DNA of 64,000 nucleotides from Methylobacterium currus (GTDB lineage Bacteria; Pseudomonadota; Alphaproteobacteria; Rhizobiales; Beijerinckiaceae). The notes beneath the pieces are model-generated. The model searched no databases, was not told where the DNA came from, and saw only the letters and a list, made by a program, of their open reading frames with translations. How positions within the stretch are numbered: position 1 is the stretch's first letter; the number at the start of each line of letters is the position of its first letter. The position numbers and the translations under genes were made by a program. The DNA is taken from the NCBI RefSeq assembly GCF_003058325.1, contig NZ_CP028843.1, positions 4,624,001-4,688,000 on the forward strand, read 5' to 3'. This document shows, piece by piece, positions 1 to 9,800 of this stretch.

Positions 1-312
1 CGCGACGTTGAGCTTGTGGTTCGTGCCGTAGCGCTCGAAATTCTCCACGACCTGCGCGGCGAGCTCGCGCGTCGGCTCAAGGATGAGCGTGCGCGGCATC
101 CGGGCCCGGGCCCGCCCCTGCTCCAGCAGGGTGAGCATCGGCAGCGTGAACGCCGCCGTCTTGCCGGTGCCGGTCTGGGCGACGCCCAGGACGTCGCGCC
201 GCGCGAGGACATGCGGAATGGCTTGGGCTTGGATCGGGGTCGGCGTGGTGTAGCCCGCGGCCTCGACGGCCTGCTGGACCTTCTCGCTTAAACCCAGTTC
301 GGCGAATGACAT
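1..312 (-). CDS. DEAD-box RNA helicase, N-terminal part (runs off left edge)
   Basis: ATP-dependent RNA helicase of the RhlE/CsdA-like DEAD-box family, expected to remodel RNA in ribosome assembly or mRNA decay. Only the first 104 residues lie in the window. They begin [20 protein letters not shown] and carry the Q motif ([11 protein letters not shown], about 24-33), Walker A AQTGTGKT (45-52) and motif Ia PTRELA (80-85). The DEAD box itself and the helicase C-terminal domain are beyond the edge, so the exact subfamily cannot be fixed. The ATG at 312 is the natural start because the family usually begins with F-x-x-L-G-L within the first ten residues. Confidence 0.93.
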   Translation of the reverse strand, partial: MSFAELGLSEKVQQAVEAAGYTTPTPIQAQAIPHVLARRDVLGVAQTGTGKTAAFTLPMLTLLEQGRARARMPRTLILEPTRELAAQVVENFERYGTNHKLNVA

Positions 313-567
313 TCTGAAGAGAACCGTTGCGCGCGGGCGGATCAGGCCGGCGCGTAAGACACCGTCGCGGCAACGGCCGGGAGGCAAAGTCGTTTCGCAG
401 CCTGTTCGCGCCGGCTGCGCCGGGGCGGGACGTTCACGCCATTGCTCCGTCGCGTCGGGCACGCGACCGCCCGCAGGACACGCCCGATGCGAGCCCTTTT
501 GTCAAGTGCTGACCGGGATTTGTTCGGTGAACAGAAGCGCGCCGCCGGCCCTGCGCGCCGCCCGCCG

Positions 568-813
568 TCACGGGCGCGACGGCACACCGCAAGGATCGAG
601 CCGCGTCCGCGCCGCAGGCCCGGCGATCGATCCGGTGGTCTCGGGCTCGACGACGCCGCGCAGGGTCGCGACCGCCTCCCGGCCGGGTCCGGGGGCCATG
701 CGCGCCGCCAGGAAGTGAGTGGCCGCCAGCGAGGCGGCGACGGCGAGCAAGGCGATCCTCCAGGTGCGCCGGAGCAGGGAAGGCGGCGCGCTCTGGTGCC
801 CGGAAGCGTCCAT
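568..813 (-). CDS. Small hypothetical membrane protein (81 aa)
   Basis: Function not recognised. The frame starts at an ATG preceded by GAGG seven bases upstream, which supports translation. The product has one hydrophobic segment (about residues 18-37, IALLAVAASLAATHFLAAR) after a basic stretch, so it probably is a single-pass inner-membrane protein with a small Pro/Gly/Arg-rich tail containing ETTGSI. It is divergent from the porin-like gene at 1035 and stands alone. It has no cysteine pair and no recognisable domain. A chance frame in GC-rich DNA remains possible, but the ribosome binding site plus membrane segment favour a real gene. Confidence 0.5.
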   Translation of the reverse strand: MDASGHQSAPPSLLRRTWRIALLAVAASLAATHFLAARMAPGPGREAVATLRGVVEPETTGSIAGPAARTRLDPCGVPSRP

Positions 814-1034
814 GTCGGTTCCTCAGCGGAAGTGCTCGATCATACGATGGTGCCTCATGGTTAACGCTAAGTGACCGCGCTCATTCGATTTTTTGGATCA
901 GCAGTCGCCGCCGATTCACGTTTCGTTGACGGGTGGCCGGGTAAACCCTGGCCTCGTTGCAGGAATGCGACAGACCGGGTGACCGACCGGGGATAGAAGC
1001 GCGCCGGCTCTCGCCAATCAGGACCAGTCAGAGA

Positions 1035-1919
1035 ATGAAGAAGATCCTCCTCGCCTCCGTGGCCCTCGTCGGCCTGTCCGCGGCTGCCTCGGCTGCCGAC
1101 CTGCCGCGCCGCGCGGCTCCCCCGCCGGTCTTCACGCCGGTGCCGGTCTTCACTTGGACGGGCTTCTACGCCGGTTTCAACGCCGGTTACGGCTTCGGCA
1201 CTGACGACCGCCGCGCTGGTCCCGTCGTCGGGATCGACAACCGCACCGGCCTGATCGGCGCTGGTCCGGGCGGCGTCCCGGGCACCGCGGTCATCGCCTT
1301 CGGCGGCCGCAACAGCACCGACGGCTTCGTCGGCGGTGGCCAGATCGGCTACAACTACCAGTTCACCCCGGGCTCGGGCGTGGTCGTCGGCATCGAGGCC
1401 GACGCCCAGTACGTCGATTTCGGTCGTGACCGGAACCGCTTCGTCTCGACCTCGCCGCTCGCCGCGCAGCAGGTGTTCAACCCGAACGGCCTGTCGGGCC
1501 TCGACTACTTCGGCACCGTGCGCGGCCGTCTCGGCTACGCCTGGGACCGCACCCTCGTCTACGCCACCGGCGGCTTCGCCTACGGCTCGGGCGGCGGTCG
1601 CGACTTCGGCCTGCCGAACAGCTCGCGCGACGAGTTCCAGACCGGCTGGGTCGTCGGCGGCGGCGTCGAGTACGCTCTGCCCACCGACTCGTTCCTGAAC
1701 TTCTTCCGCTCGTCGGCCGTGACCCTGAAGGTCGAAGGCCTGTACGTGAACCTGGATCAGGGCAACCGCAACAACGGCGCCTTCGCGGTGAACAACGCCG
1801 GCACGGTGATCACCACCTCGTCGCCGGGCGTGGTCGTCGTCAACCCGGGCCAGACCCGTCGCGACACCGAGTTCGCGGTCGTCCGCGCCGGCCTGAACTA
1901 CAAGTTCAACGGCTTCTAG
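1035..1919 (+). CDS. Outer-membrane beta-barrel protein, Omp25/porin-like
   Basis: Predicted 8-stranded outer-membrane barrel protein of the Omp25/OmpA-barrel type common in Rhizobiales. The 294-residue product starts with a clear signal peptide (MKKILLASVALVGLSAAASA, cleavage after ASA). The mature protein begins with a Pro-rich linker and the family signature TWTGFYAGFNAGYGFG. Alternating Gly/aromatic strands follow (YNYQFTPGSG, VRGRLGYAWDR, VVGGGVEYAL), and the chain ends in an aromatic residue (LNYKFNGF), as needed for BAM recognition. The ATG at 1035 was preferred to in-frame upstream codons because it begins the signal peptide. A strong hairpin terminator follows directly, so it is a single-gene unit. 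Confidence 0.9.
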   Translation: MKKILLASVALVGLSAAASAADLPRRAAPPPVFTPVPVFTWTGFYAGFNAGYGFGTDDRRAGPVVGIDNRTGLIGAGPGGVPGTAVIAFGGRNSTDGFVGGGQIGYNYQFTPGSGVVVGIEADAQYVDFGRDRNRFVSTSPLAAQQVFNPNGLSGLDYFGTVRGRLGYAWDRTLVYATGGFAYGSGGGRDFGLPNSSRDEFQTGWVVGGGVEYALPTDSFLNFFRSSAVTLKVEGLYVNLDQGNRNNGAFAVNNAGTVITTSSPGVVVVNPGQTRRDTEFAVVRAGLNYKFNGF

Positions 1920-1948
1920 TCGTCGCACTCCGTCGCCCGACGGAGCGG

Positions 1949-1973
1949 AGCCCGGCCTCACGGCCGGGCTTTT
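1949..1973 (+). terminator. Rho-independent terminator of the barrel-protein gene
   Basis: A perfect 9-bp GC-rich stem (AGCCCGGCC at 1949-1957 with GGCCGGGCT at 1962-1970) with a 4-nt loop is followed by a short T run (1970-1973). It lies 30 bases after the stop codon of the outer-membrane protein gene. Confidence 0.85.
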
Positions 1974-2034
1974 CGCGTTCCAGAAGCGCTCCCTATCGCG
2001 GGAAGCTCCGTCTCGGACGCGCCGACCTGCAACG

Positions 2035-2070
2035 ACGAAAGCCCGGCCGCTGGTGCGGACGGGCTTTCGT
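2035..2070. terminator. Bidirectional hairpin between convergent barrel-protein gene and parE
   Basis: Perfect 11-bp inverted repeat ACGAAAGCCCG (2035-2045) / CGGGCTTTCGT (2060-2070) with a 14-nt loop. It carries AAA and TTT tracts at both stem bases and can act on transcripts from either side. It sits between the porin-like gene and the structured repeat at the parE end. Confidence 0.6.
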
Positions 2071-2116
2071 CACGTCGTGCTCGCTGCGGGAACGGCCGCG
2101 CCGTCCCCGGCGGATC

Positions 2117-2237
2117 TCATACCCTCGCGCCTTGGCATCGACACGTCGATGCCAAGGCGTCCGGCGCATCGGCGCCGACGCCCGTTCGGGCTTAGCCAGC
2201 GCCTTCGAACGGGTCCGTTCGAAGGCGCTGCGGTATC
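2117..2237. repeat. 121-bp multi-hairpin repeat, copy 1 (3' of parE)
   Basis: Copy 1 of a structured repeat whose second copy, inverted, is at 57196-57316; 109 of 121 positions are identical with no gaps. Four hairpins follow one another: a perfect 14-bp stem (2128-2141 / 2146-2159, loop CACG), a GGCGC/GCGCC stem near 2163-2176, GCCC/GGGC near 2180-2191, and a perfect 15-bp stem (2198-2212 / 2215-2229, loop GT). The ends are TCATACC and GGTATC, an imperfect terminal inverted repeat. On the parE strand the element begins inside the TGA stop codon (TGATACCGC). Confidence 0.88.
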
Positions 2238-4365
2238 AGATGTCGAGCTCGATCTCGTCGGCGAAGACCGCGCGCTCGGAGATGAAGGCGAAGCGGGCCT
2301 CGGGCTTGTTGCCCATCAGCCGCTCGACCGTGTCGCCGGTGGCATCGCGTGCCTCCTCCACCACCTCGACCCGCAGGAGCGTGCGCTTCTTGGGGTCCAT
2401 CGTCGTCTCCTTGAGCTGGCCGGGCATCATCTCGCCGAGGCCCTTGAAGCGCCCGATCTCGACCTTGCCCGACTTGAAGGTGGTCTTGAGCAGCTGCTCC
2501 TTGTGGCGATCGTCGCGCGCATAGGCGCTCTTGGCGCCTTGCGTCAGCCGGTAGAGGGGCGGCACCGCCAGGTAGAGGTGGCCGCCCTCGATCAGCTTCG
2601 GCATCTGCCGGTAGAAGAAGGTGATCAGGAGCGAGGCGATATGGGCGCCGTCGACGTCGGCGTCCGTCATGATGATGACCTTCTCGTAGCGAAGGTCGTC
2701 GTGCCGGTACTGGTTGCCGATGCCGCAGCCTAGCGCCTGGATCAGGTCGGAGAGGAGCTGGTTCGCCCCGAGCTTGTCCCGGCTCGCCGAGGCGACGTTG
2801 AGGATCTTGCCGCGCAGGGGCAGGATCGCCTGGGTGGCGCGGTCTCTCGCCTGTTTGGCCGAGCCGCCGGCCGAATCGCCCTCGACGATGAAGATCTCGG
2901 AGCCCGCGGCCCCGGCCTTCGAGCAATCGGCGAGCTTGCCCGGCAGGCGCAGCTTGCGGGTCGCGGTCTTGCGGGCGACCTCCTTCTCCTGGCGCCGGCG
3001 CAGGCGCTCCTCGGCCCGGTCGATCACCCAGTCGAGGAGCTTGTTGGCCTGGGTCGGCGAGGCGGCGAGCCAGTGGTCGAAGGCGTCGCGGATTGCCGCC
3101 TCGACGATGCGGGAGGCCTCCAGCGTCGCGAGCTTGTCCTTGGTCTGGCCCTGGAACTCGGGCTCGCGGATGAAGACCGACAGCATCGCCGCGCAGGTCG
3201 CCATCACGTCCTCGGCGGTGACCGAGGCCATCCGCTTGACCTGGCCGACCCGCTCGGCGTGGTCGCGCAACCCCCGCAGCAGGGCCACCCGCATCCCGCT
3301 CTCGTGGGTGCCGCCCTCCGGCGTCGGGATCGTGTTGCAGTAGGACGACGAGAAGCCGTCGTCGTTGGACAGCCACGCCACCGCCCATTCGAGGGAGCCG
3401 TGGCTGCCGGGCTTGGTGACCTTGCCGGCGAAGACGTTGTCGGCGACCAGCTCCTTGCCGTCGATCTCGCGGGCGAGATAGTCCTTCAGGCCGGCCGGGA
3501 AGCGGTGCACGGCCTCGGCCGGCACGTTGTCGATGCCGTCCAGCAGGGCAGGGGCGCAGCGCCAGCGGATCTCGACGCCGCCGAACAGGTAGGCCTTCGA
3601 GCGCGCCATCTTGAACAGGCGGCGCGGATCGAACTTGTGCTCGCCGAAGATCTCCGCGTCCGGATGGAAGCGCACCTTGGTGCCGCGCCGGTTCTGCACC
3701 CGCCCGACCGTCTCGATCGGCCCCTGCGCGTGGCCGCGGGAGAAGGTCTGCCGGTAGAGGGTCTGGTTGCGGGCGACCTCGACCTCGAGCACGTCCGAGA
3801 GGGCGTTCACCACCGAGATGCCGACGCCGTGCAGGCCGCCGGAGGTCTCGTAGACCTTCGAGTCGAACTTGCCGCCGGCATGCAGCGTGGTCATGATGAC
3901 CTCGAGCGCCGACTTGCCGGGGAATTTCGGGTGCGGGTCGATCGGGATGCCGCGACCATTGTCGGTCACCGCGAGGCAGCCGCCCTCCTCCAGCTCCACC
4001 TCGATGAAGCTGGCATGTCCCGCCACCGCCTCGTCCATGGAATTGTCGATCACCTCGGCGAAGAGGTGGTGCAACGCCTTCTCGTCGGTGCCGCCGATAT
4101 ACATGCCGGGCCGGCGCCGCACCGGCTCCAGCCCCTCCAGCACCTCGATCGCCGAGGCGTCGTAGCCGGCCTCCGCCGCTTCCGCGGACGCGGGCACGGC
4201 GACGGGCTTCAGCCGCTTCGGCTCGGCCGACGGCTTGGCCGGCGGCTTGGCGCCGGGCGACGGGGTCCCGGGGGTCTTGCCCCCCGGACCGAACAGGTCT
4301 CGTGCGGCCTCGCTCACGCGACGGCCTCGCGGTGGGGGAAGGGCTCTGGCAGCATTCGAGGTCAT
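2236..4365 (-). CDS. parE: DNA topoisomerase IV subunit B (ParE)
   Basis: ATPase subunit of topoisomerase IV, which decatenates daughter chromosomes together with ParC. The 709-residue protein has a poorly conserved Pro/Ala-rich N-terminus, then the GHKL ATPase domain (EVIDNSMDEA near residue 103, DNGRGIP, GGLHGVG), the transducer domain, and a Toprim domain with EGDSAGG near 493 and DADVDGAH near 565. It ends with the short ParE-type tail. GTDEKALHHLFAEVIDNSMD and the 700-residue size fit ParE better than the longer alphaproteobacterial GyrB. The ATG at 4365 was chosen over one seven codons upstream because GGGAAAGG lies just before it. The stop codon overlaps the end of a structured repeat. 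Confidence 0.95.
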   Translation of the reverse strand: MTSNAARALPPPRGRRVSEAARDLFGPGGKTPGTPSPGAKPPAKPSAEPKRLKPVAVPASAEAAEAGYDASAIEVLEGLEPVRRRPGMYIGGTDEKALHHLFAEVIDNSMDEAVAGHASFIEVELEEGGCLAVTDNGRGIPIDPHPKFPGKSALEVIMTTLHAGGKFDSKVYETSGGLHGVGISVVNALSDVLEVEVARNQTLYRQTFSRGHAQGPIETVGRVQNRRGTKVRFHPDAEIFGEHKFDPRRLFKMARSKAYLFGGVEIRWRCAPALLDGIDNVPAEAVHRFPAGLKDYLAREIDGKELVADNVFAGKVTKPGSHGSLEWAVAWLSNDDGFSSSYCNTIPTPEGGTHESGMRVALLRGLRDHAERVGQVKRMASVTAEDVMATCAAMLSVFIREPEFQGQTKDKLATLEASRIVEAAIRDAFDHWLAASPTQANKLLDWVIDRAEERLRRRQEKEVARKTATRKLRLPGKLADCSKAGAAGSEIFIVEGDSAGGSAKQARDRATQAILPLRGKILNVASASRDKLGANQLLSDLIQALGCGIGNQYRHDDLRYEKVIIMTDADVDGAHIASLLITFFYRQMPKLIEGGHLYLAVPPLYRLTQGAKSAYARDDRHKEQLLKTTFKSGKVEIGRFKGLGEMMPGQLKETTMDPKKRTLLRVEVVEEARDATGDTVERLMGNKPEARFAFISERAVFADEIELDI

Positions 4366-4622
4366 CCTTTCCCTATACCGGAACAAACGCGGAACAAAAA
4401 GAGCCTTTGCGCGGCTTCGGGGTGTGGCGAACGGGCATGGGCGGGCGGCGCGGAATCGCCGCGCAGCAGAACCCGTACCAGAGTCACCGAGACGTAAACA
4501 AATTCCCTTAAAGCCTGGTGACGCGCGCGCTACCCCCCGGAACCTCGACTGTGACCGCCCGTTGTCCGGATGGCCGCTCCCGACGCCGGACGGGAGGACC
4601 GTGCCGCAGGAGCGTTCCGACG

Positions 4623-4811
4623 ATGAAAGCCGTCACCCGCCACGCCCGCCATCTCTCCCTCGCCCGCGCCGAGCAGGCGGCCGGCCAGGCCTTCGGCTTC
4701 GCCGAGGAGGGCGTCGCCGCAGCCGCCCTCGGGTTCGGGCGCGTCACGATGACGGCGACCGGCGCAGCCGTCGCGGCGGCCTTCGCCGCGACCCTCGCCT
4801 GGGCGTTCTGA
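4623..4811 (+). CDS. Small hypothetical protein with C-terminal membrane segment (62 aa)
   Basis: Function not recognised. The product starts MKAVTRHARHLSLARAEQAA, followed by a short amphipathic region (FGFAEEGVAAAALGFGR) and an Ala-rich hydrophobic C-terminal segment (about residues 42-62), suggesting a tail-anchored membrane peptide. AGGAG lies about ten bases before the ATG. It lies between the divergent parE and the trehalose operon, 195 bases upstream of treZ and in the same direction. Small frames are common in such GC-rich DNA, so this is a moderate call. Confidence 0.45.
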   Translation: MKAVTRHARHLSLARAEQAAGQAFGFAEEGVAAAALGFGRVTMTATGAAVAAAFAATLAWAF

Positions 4812-5006
4812 AGACCCCGCGCGCGGCCATCCCCAGCGACCGCCGGATCCGGCCATTGCCGCGGGCGAGGGCCGCCTTAGCTCCCGCTTCGCAGCGCGGC
4901 TTTCGCAGCGCGGAACTGGCTCGCGGAACCGGCCCGAATCCACCGAATTTCCTGAGCGGCGCCCCACGCCGTTCGCACACTCTTGCTTTCAAAGGATGGT
5001 GGCCCG

Positions 5007-6827
5007 ATGCGGCGCGCCCACAGCATGCCATTCGGTGCGCAGATCGGACCGGAGGGCGTGCGCTTCGCCCTCTGGGCACCGACCGCGACGAACGTCGCCC
5101 TGGTGCTCGACGGGGAGGAGCATCCGCTCGACGACCAGGGCGAAGGCTGGCGCCGCCTGACGGTGCCGGGCGTGCGCGCCGGCGCCCGCTACGGCTACCG
5201 GATCGACGGCGACCTCGTGGTGCCCGATCCGGCCTCGCGCTTCCAGCCGGAGGACGTCTCGTCCTTGAGCGAGGTGGTCGACCCCGCTTCCTTCGCGTGG
5301 ACCGACGGCGCCTGGGCCGGGCGCCCGTTCGAGGAGACGGTGATCTACGAGTGCCATGTCGGCACCGCGACGCCGGAGGGGACCTACGCGGCGCTGACCG
5401 ACAAGCTCGACTCCTTGCGCGACCTCGGCGTCACGGCGCTCGAACTGCTCCCGCTCGCCGACTTCAAGGGCAGCCGCAACTGGGGCTATGACGGCGTGCT
5501 GCCCTACGCGCCGGATTCCGCTTACGGCACGCCCGACGACCTGCGCCGCCTCGTCGACCGGGCCCATTCCCTTGGCCTGATGGTCTTCCTCGACGTCGTT
5601 TACAACCATTTCGGCCCCGCCGGTAACTATCTCCACGCCTACGCCAAGTCGTTCTTCACCGAGCGCCATCAGACGCCATGGGGCGCGGGCATCAACTTCG
5701 ACGGCAAGACCAGCGGCGAGGTGGTGCGGGACTACTTCGTCCATAATTCGCTGTACTGGATCGAGGAGTTCCACATCGACGGCCTGCGCTTCGACGCCGT
5801 CCACGCGATCCTGGACGATTCCGAAAAACACTTCCTCGGCGAGCTGGCCGAGCGGATCCGCAGCGCCGTTCCCGAGCGGCCGATCCACCTGATGCTGGAG
5901 AACGAGGCCAACCAGGCCTCGTGGCTGGAGCGGGACGGAACGGGCCAGCCGCGCTTCCACAGCGCGCAGTGGGCCGACGACACCCATCACGGCTGGCACA
6001 TCCTGCTGACGGGCGAGGATTCCGGCTACTACGAGAGTTTTTCCGACAAGCCGGCCGCCCATCTCGCCCGCAGCCTCGCGGAGGGCTTCGCCTACCAGGG
6101 CGAGCCGTTCAGGACGCTCGATAATCACCCCCGCGGCGAGCCTTCGGGGCACCTGCCGCCGTCCGCCTTCGTCACCTTCCTGCAGAACCACGACCAGGTC
6201 GGCAACCGGGCGCTCGGCGAGCGCCTGAGCCACCTTGCCGATGCCGACAGGCTGGCGCTCGCCCGGGCCGGTCTGCTCTTGAGCCCGCAGATCCCGATGC
6301 TGTGGATGGGCGAGGAATGGTCGGCCTCGACGCCGTTCCTGTTCTTCGTCGACTTCGCCCCCGACGAGGAGCTGAACAAGGCGGTGCGGGACGGCCGCCG
6401 GCGCGAGTTCAAGAGCTTCGCGGCCTTCGCCGACGAGGAGAAGGCGAAGACGATCCCCGATCCGACGGCGGAAGCGACGTTCCGGCGCTCGAAGCTCGAC
6501 TGGGCGGAGCGCGACCGCTCACCGCATCGCGAGATCCTGTCCGATACGACGGCGCTCCTGGCCCTGCGCCAGCGCGAGGTGGTGCCGCTGACCAAGACCG
6601 CCTGGCAGGGCGGTGCTTTCGCGCTGCCCCGGCCCGACGTGATCGACGTAACCTGGTCCTTCGCCGGCGGGACGCTGCGCTTCGTCGGGGTGTTCGGCGG
6701 TGAGCCGTACGAGCCGGGGCCGCTGCCCGGCCGCGTCATCTGGCGCTCGCCGTCCGTCTCGCAGGACGAGGACGGCGCCCTGGTCCTGCCCGCCTGGTCG
6801 GGCGTGTTCGTGAAAGAGGTGCGTTGA
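5007..6827 (+). CDS. treZ: Malto-oligosyltrehalose trehalohydrolase (TreZ)
   Basis: GH13 hydrolase that releases free trehalose from the maltooligosyl-trehalose made by TreY. The 606-residue protein has an N-terminal CBM48/E-set domain (about 5-90, FGAQIGPEGVRFALWAP) and a (beta/alpha)8 barrel. Catalytic residues are visible: nucleophile Asp in GLRFDAV (263), acid/base Glu in MLENEAN (298) and transition-state Asp in LQNHDQVGN (396). NWGYDGV and DVVYNHFGP are the usual substrate-site motifs. The ATG at 5007 has AAGGATGG upstream and is preferred to a TTG eight codons earlier. It is the first gene of the glucan/trehalose cluster and is separated by one base from the next gene, so the two are co-transcribed and probably translationally coupled. 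Confidence 0.96.
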   Translation: MRRAHSMPFGAQIGPEGVRFALWAPTATNVALVLDGEEHPLDDQGEGWRRLTVPGVRAGARYGYRIDGDLVVPDPASRFQPEDVSSLSEVVDPASFAWTDGAWAGRPFEETVIYECHVGTATPEGTYAALTDKLDSLRDLGVTALELLPLADFKGSRNWGYDGVLPYAPDSAYGTPDDLRRLVDRAHSLGLMVFLDVVYNHFGPAGNYLHAYAKSFFTERHQTPWGAGINFDGKTSGEVVRDYFVHNSLYWIEEFHIDGLRFDAVHAILDDSEKHFLGELAERIRSAVPERPIHLMLENEANQASWLERDGTGQPRFHSAQWADDTHHGWHILLTGEDSGYYESFSDKPAAHLARSLAEGFAYQGEPFRTLDNHPRGEPSGHLPPSAFVTFLQNHDQVGNRALGERLSHLADADRLALARAGLLLSPQIPMLWMGEEWSASTPFLFFVDFAPDEELNKAVRDGRRREFKSFAAFADEEKAKTIPDPTAEATFRRSKLDWAERDRSPHREILSDTTALLALRQREVVPLTKTAWQGGAFALPRPDVIDVTWSFAGGTLRFVGVFGGEPYEPGPLPGRVIWRSPSVSQDEDGALVLPAWSGVFVKEVR

Positions 6828-6828
6828 G

Positions 6829-9800
6829 ATGGCCGTGACCGAGGATGTCGTCGCGCGGCTCGCCGATGAGGCGGGCATCGCCGCCGACTACACCGACGCC
6901 TTCGGCCGGCGCGTCGAGACCCCGCTCGCGGTGCGCCAGGGGCTGCTCGCCGCCCTCGGCCTCCCGGCCGGGACCGACGCGGAGGCGCAGGCGAGCCTGG
7001 ACCGCATCCGCTCCTTGCGCCACGGCCTGGTGCCCCCCCTGGTGCCGGTCGAGGCGCGGCGCGGCGCACGGGTGCCGGTCCGGCCGGGAGGAGCGTCCGG
7101 CACGGTGAGCTGGCGTGTCACCGACGAGCGCGGCACGGCCCGCGACGGGCGCGTGGCCCTGACGGCGGAGACCGACGCGATCGAGCTGCCGCCGCTCACC
7201 CCCGGCTACCATCGCCTCACCGTGAGCTTGGGCGACCAGCGCGCCGAGGCGACGGTGATCGCCGCCCCGCAGCGCTGCTGGCGCCCGCGGGCGCTCGGCG
7301 ACGAGGGCGCCCGGGACTGGGGCTTGGCGGCCCAGCTCTACGGCCTGCGCTCGCAGGACAATCTCGGCATCGGCACCTACGCCGATGCCGGCCGGGCCGC
7401 GGCGGATGCCGGGGCGCGGGGCGCGGCCTTCCTGGGGTTGAGCCCGGTCCACGCCCTCTTCTCGACCGACCGGCAGAAGGTCTCGCCCTACTCGCCGTCC
7501 TCGCGGCTGTTCCTCGAAACCCTCTATATCGACCCGGCCTCCCTGCCGGGCCTCGCCGGCAGCCGGGCCGAGCGCCTCCTGAAAGACGCCGCGCCCGAGA
7601 TCGCGCGCCTGCGCGACGCCTCGCTCGTCGACCATGCGGGCGTCTGGCAGGTGTTGAGCCCGGTGCTCGAAGCCCTGTGGCAGGACTCGCCGGCCCGGGC
7701 CGGGCGGGACACCGAGTTCCTCACCTTCCGGGCCGCGGGTGGTGAGACCCTGGAGGCCCACGCCACCTTCGAGGCCCTGGCGGAGCATTTTTCCAAGGAA
7801 GGCGCCCACTGGCTCGGCGACTGGCCGGAGGCCTACCGCCGCAACGGCACCCCGGAGGTCATGGCCTTCGCGGACGAGCACCAGGAGCGGGTCGCCTATC
7901 ACGCCTGGCTGCAATTCCTCGCCGACCGGCAGCTCGCCCGTGCGGCAGCGCAGGGCCTCGCCTCGGGCATGCGGCTCGGGCTCTACCGCGACCTCGCGGT
8001 CGGGGCGGATCGGGGCGGCTCGGAGATCTGGTCGCATCCGGAGCGCTTCGCCGCCGGGCTGTCGATCGGCGCGCCGCCGGACATCCTGGCCCCGAACGGC
8101 CAGGATTGGGGCCTGCCGCCCTTCGATCCCCTGGAGCTGGAGCGCGACGGCCTCGCGGCCTTCCGGGCCCTCGTCCAGGCCAACATGCGCCATGCCGGCG
8201 CGATCCGCATCGACCACGCCTTCCAGCTCGCCCGGCTGTTCCTGATCCCGGTCGGAGGAGGGGCGAAGGGCGGCGCCTACGTGGCGATGCCGTTCGAGGC
8301 GATGCTGGCGGTCCTGCGCCTCGAGAGCCACCGGGCGAAGTGCCTCGTCATCGCCGAGGACCTCGGCACCGCGCCGGCCGGCTTCTCCGACGCGCTGATG
8401 CAGGCCGGGATCCTGAGCTACCGCATCCTGTCCTTCGAGCGGGGCGAGGGCGGCGCGTTCAAGCGCCCGGCCGAGTACCCGCGCGACGCGCTCTGCGCCA
8501 TCACCACCCACGACCTCCCGACCTTCGTCGGCTGGTGGCGCGGCGTCGACACCGAGCTGCGCCAGTCGCTCGGCCTCTACGACGCCGAGCGGGCCGGGGC
8601 CGAGCGCGAGGAGCGGGTGCACGAGCGCCGGCGCCTCGCCGAGGCGCTCAACCAGGAGGGCCTGATCCCGACGAGCGAGGTGCCGGCCGAGCCGCCCTTC
8701 GAAGCGGCGGTGCGCTTCCTCGCCCGGGCGCCGTCGGTGCTGACGGCGGTGCAGTACGAGGACATCCTCGGCGAGGTGAGCCAGGCCAACATGCCGGGCG
8801 TCACCGAGGGCTACCCGAACTGGCGCCGCAAGCTCGACCGCGACCTCGACGCGATCGCGGCCCCGGGCGGGCCGCTGGCCAAGCTCGCCTCGTCGCTCGC
8901 CGCCGAGGAGCGCGGGCCGCGCTCGGGGGCCGCGCGCCTCGCCTCGCCGCCGCCGCGGGCGACCTACCGGCTGCAATTCCACAAGGACTTCACCTTCGAC
9001 CACGCGGCGAAGATCGTCCCCTATCTGGCCAAGCTCGGCATCAGCCACGTCTACGCCTCGCCGATCCACAAGGCGCGGCCGGGCTCGATGCACGGCTACG
9101 ACATCGTCGACCACCGCGAGATCAACCCGGAGCTCGGCGGCGAGGAGGCGTTCGTCCGCTTCAGCGACACCCTGAAGGCGCACGGCCTCAAGTTCCTGCT
9201 CGACATCGTGCCCAACCACATGGGCGTCGGCGGTGCCGACAACCCGTGGTGGCTCTCGGTGCTCGAATGGGGTGCCCTGTCCTCGGCGGCCGACGCCTTC
9301 GACATCGACTGGGGCCGGCTCGGCGCCCGCAACAAGCTCGTCGTGCCGTTCCTCGGCGACCGCTACGGCGAAGCCCTGGAGAAGGGCGACCTCAAGCTCG
9401 CCTTCGACCCGGAGGAGGGCGGCTTCAGCGTCTGGCACTTCGAGCACCGCTTCCCCGTCAACCCGCTGAGCTACCCGATCATCCTCGACCGGGCGCTCGC
9501 CGCCCTGCCGGTGGTCGGCGACGAGTACTCGGCCGAGGTCCTGTCGATCTCCGAGCGCCTGCGCCGGATGGGCGACGAGACCAGCCCCGAGCGCCAGGCC
9601 GCCTTCCCGGAGGAGGCGGAGGGCCTGAAGCGGCGCCTCGCCCATGCCGTCGCGGCCTCGTCCGACCTGAAGGCGGCGGTCGACCGGGCGGTGACCCTCG
9701 TCAACGGCTTCAAGGGCCATCCCGACAGCTTCGGGGCGCTGCACCGCATCCTGGAGGCGCAGGCCTACCGGTTGGCCCATTGGCGGGTCGCGGCGAGCGA

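Noticed and set aside
521-533. TGTTC-GGT-GAACA palindrome, considered as a LexA-type or other operator
   Set aside because: It lies downstream of the nearest small gene rather than in a promoter, and its spacing does not match the GAAC-N7-GAAC or GTTC-N7-GTTC boxes of alphaproteobacterial LexA.
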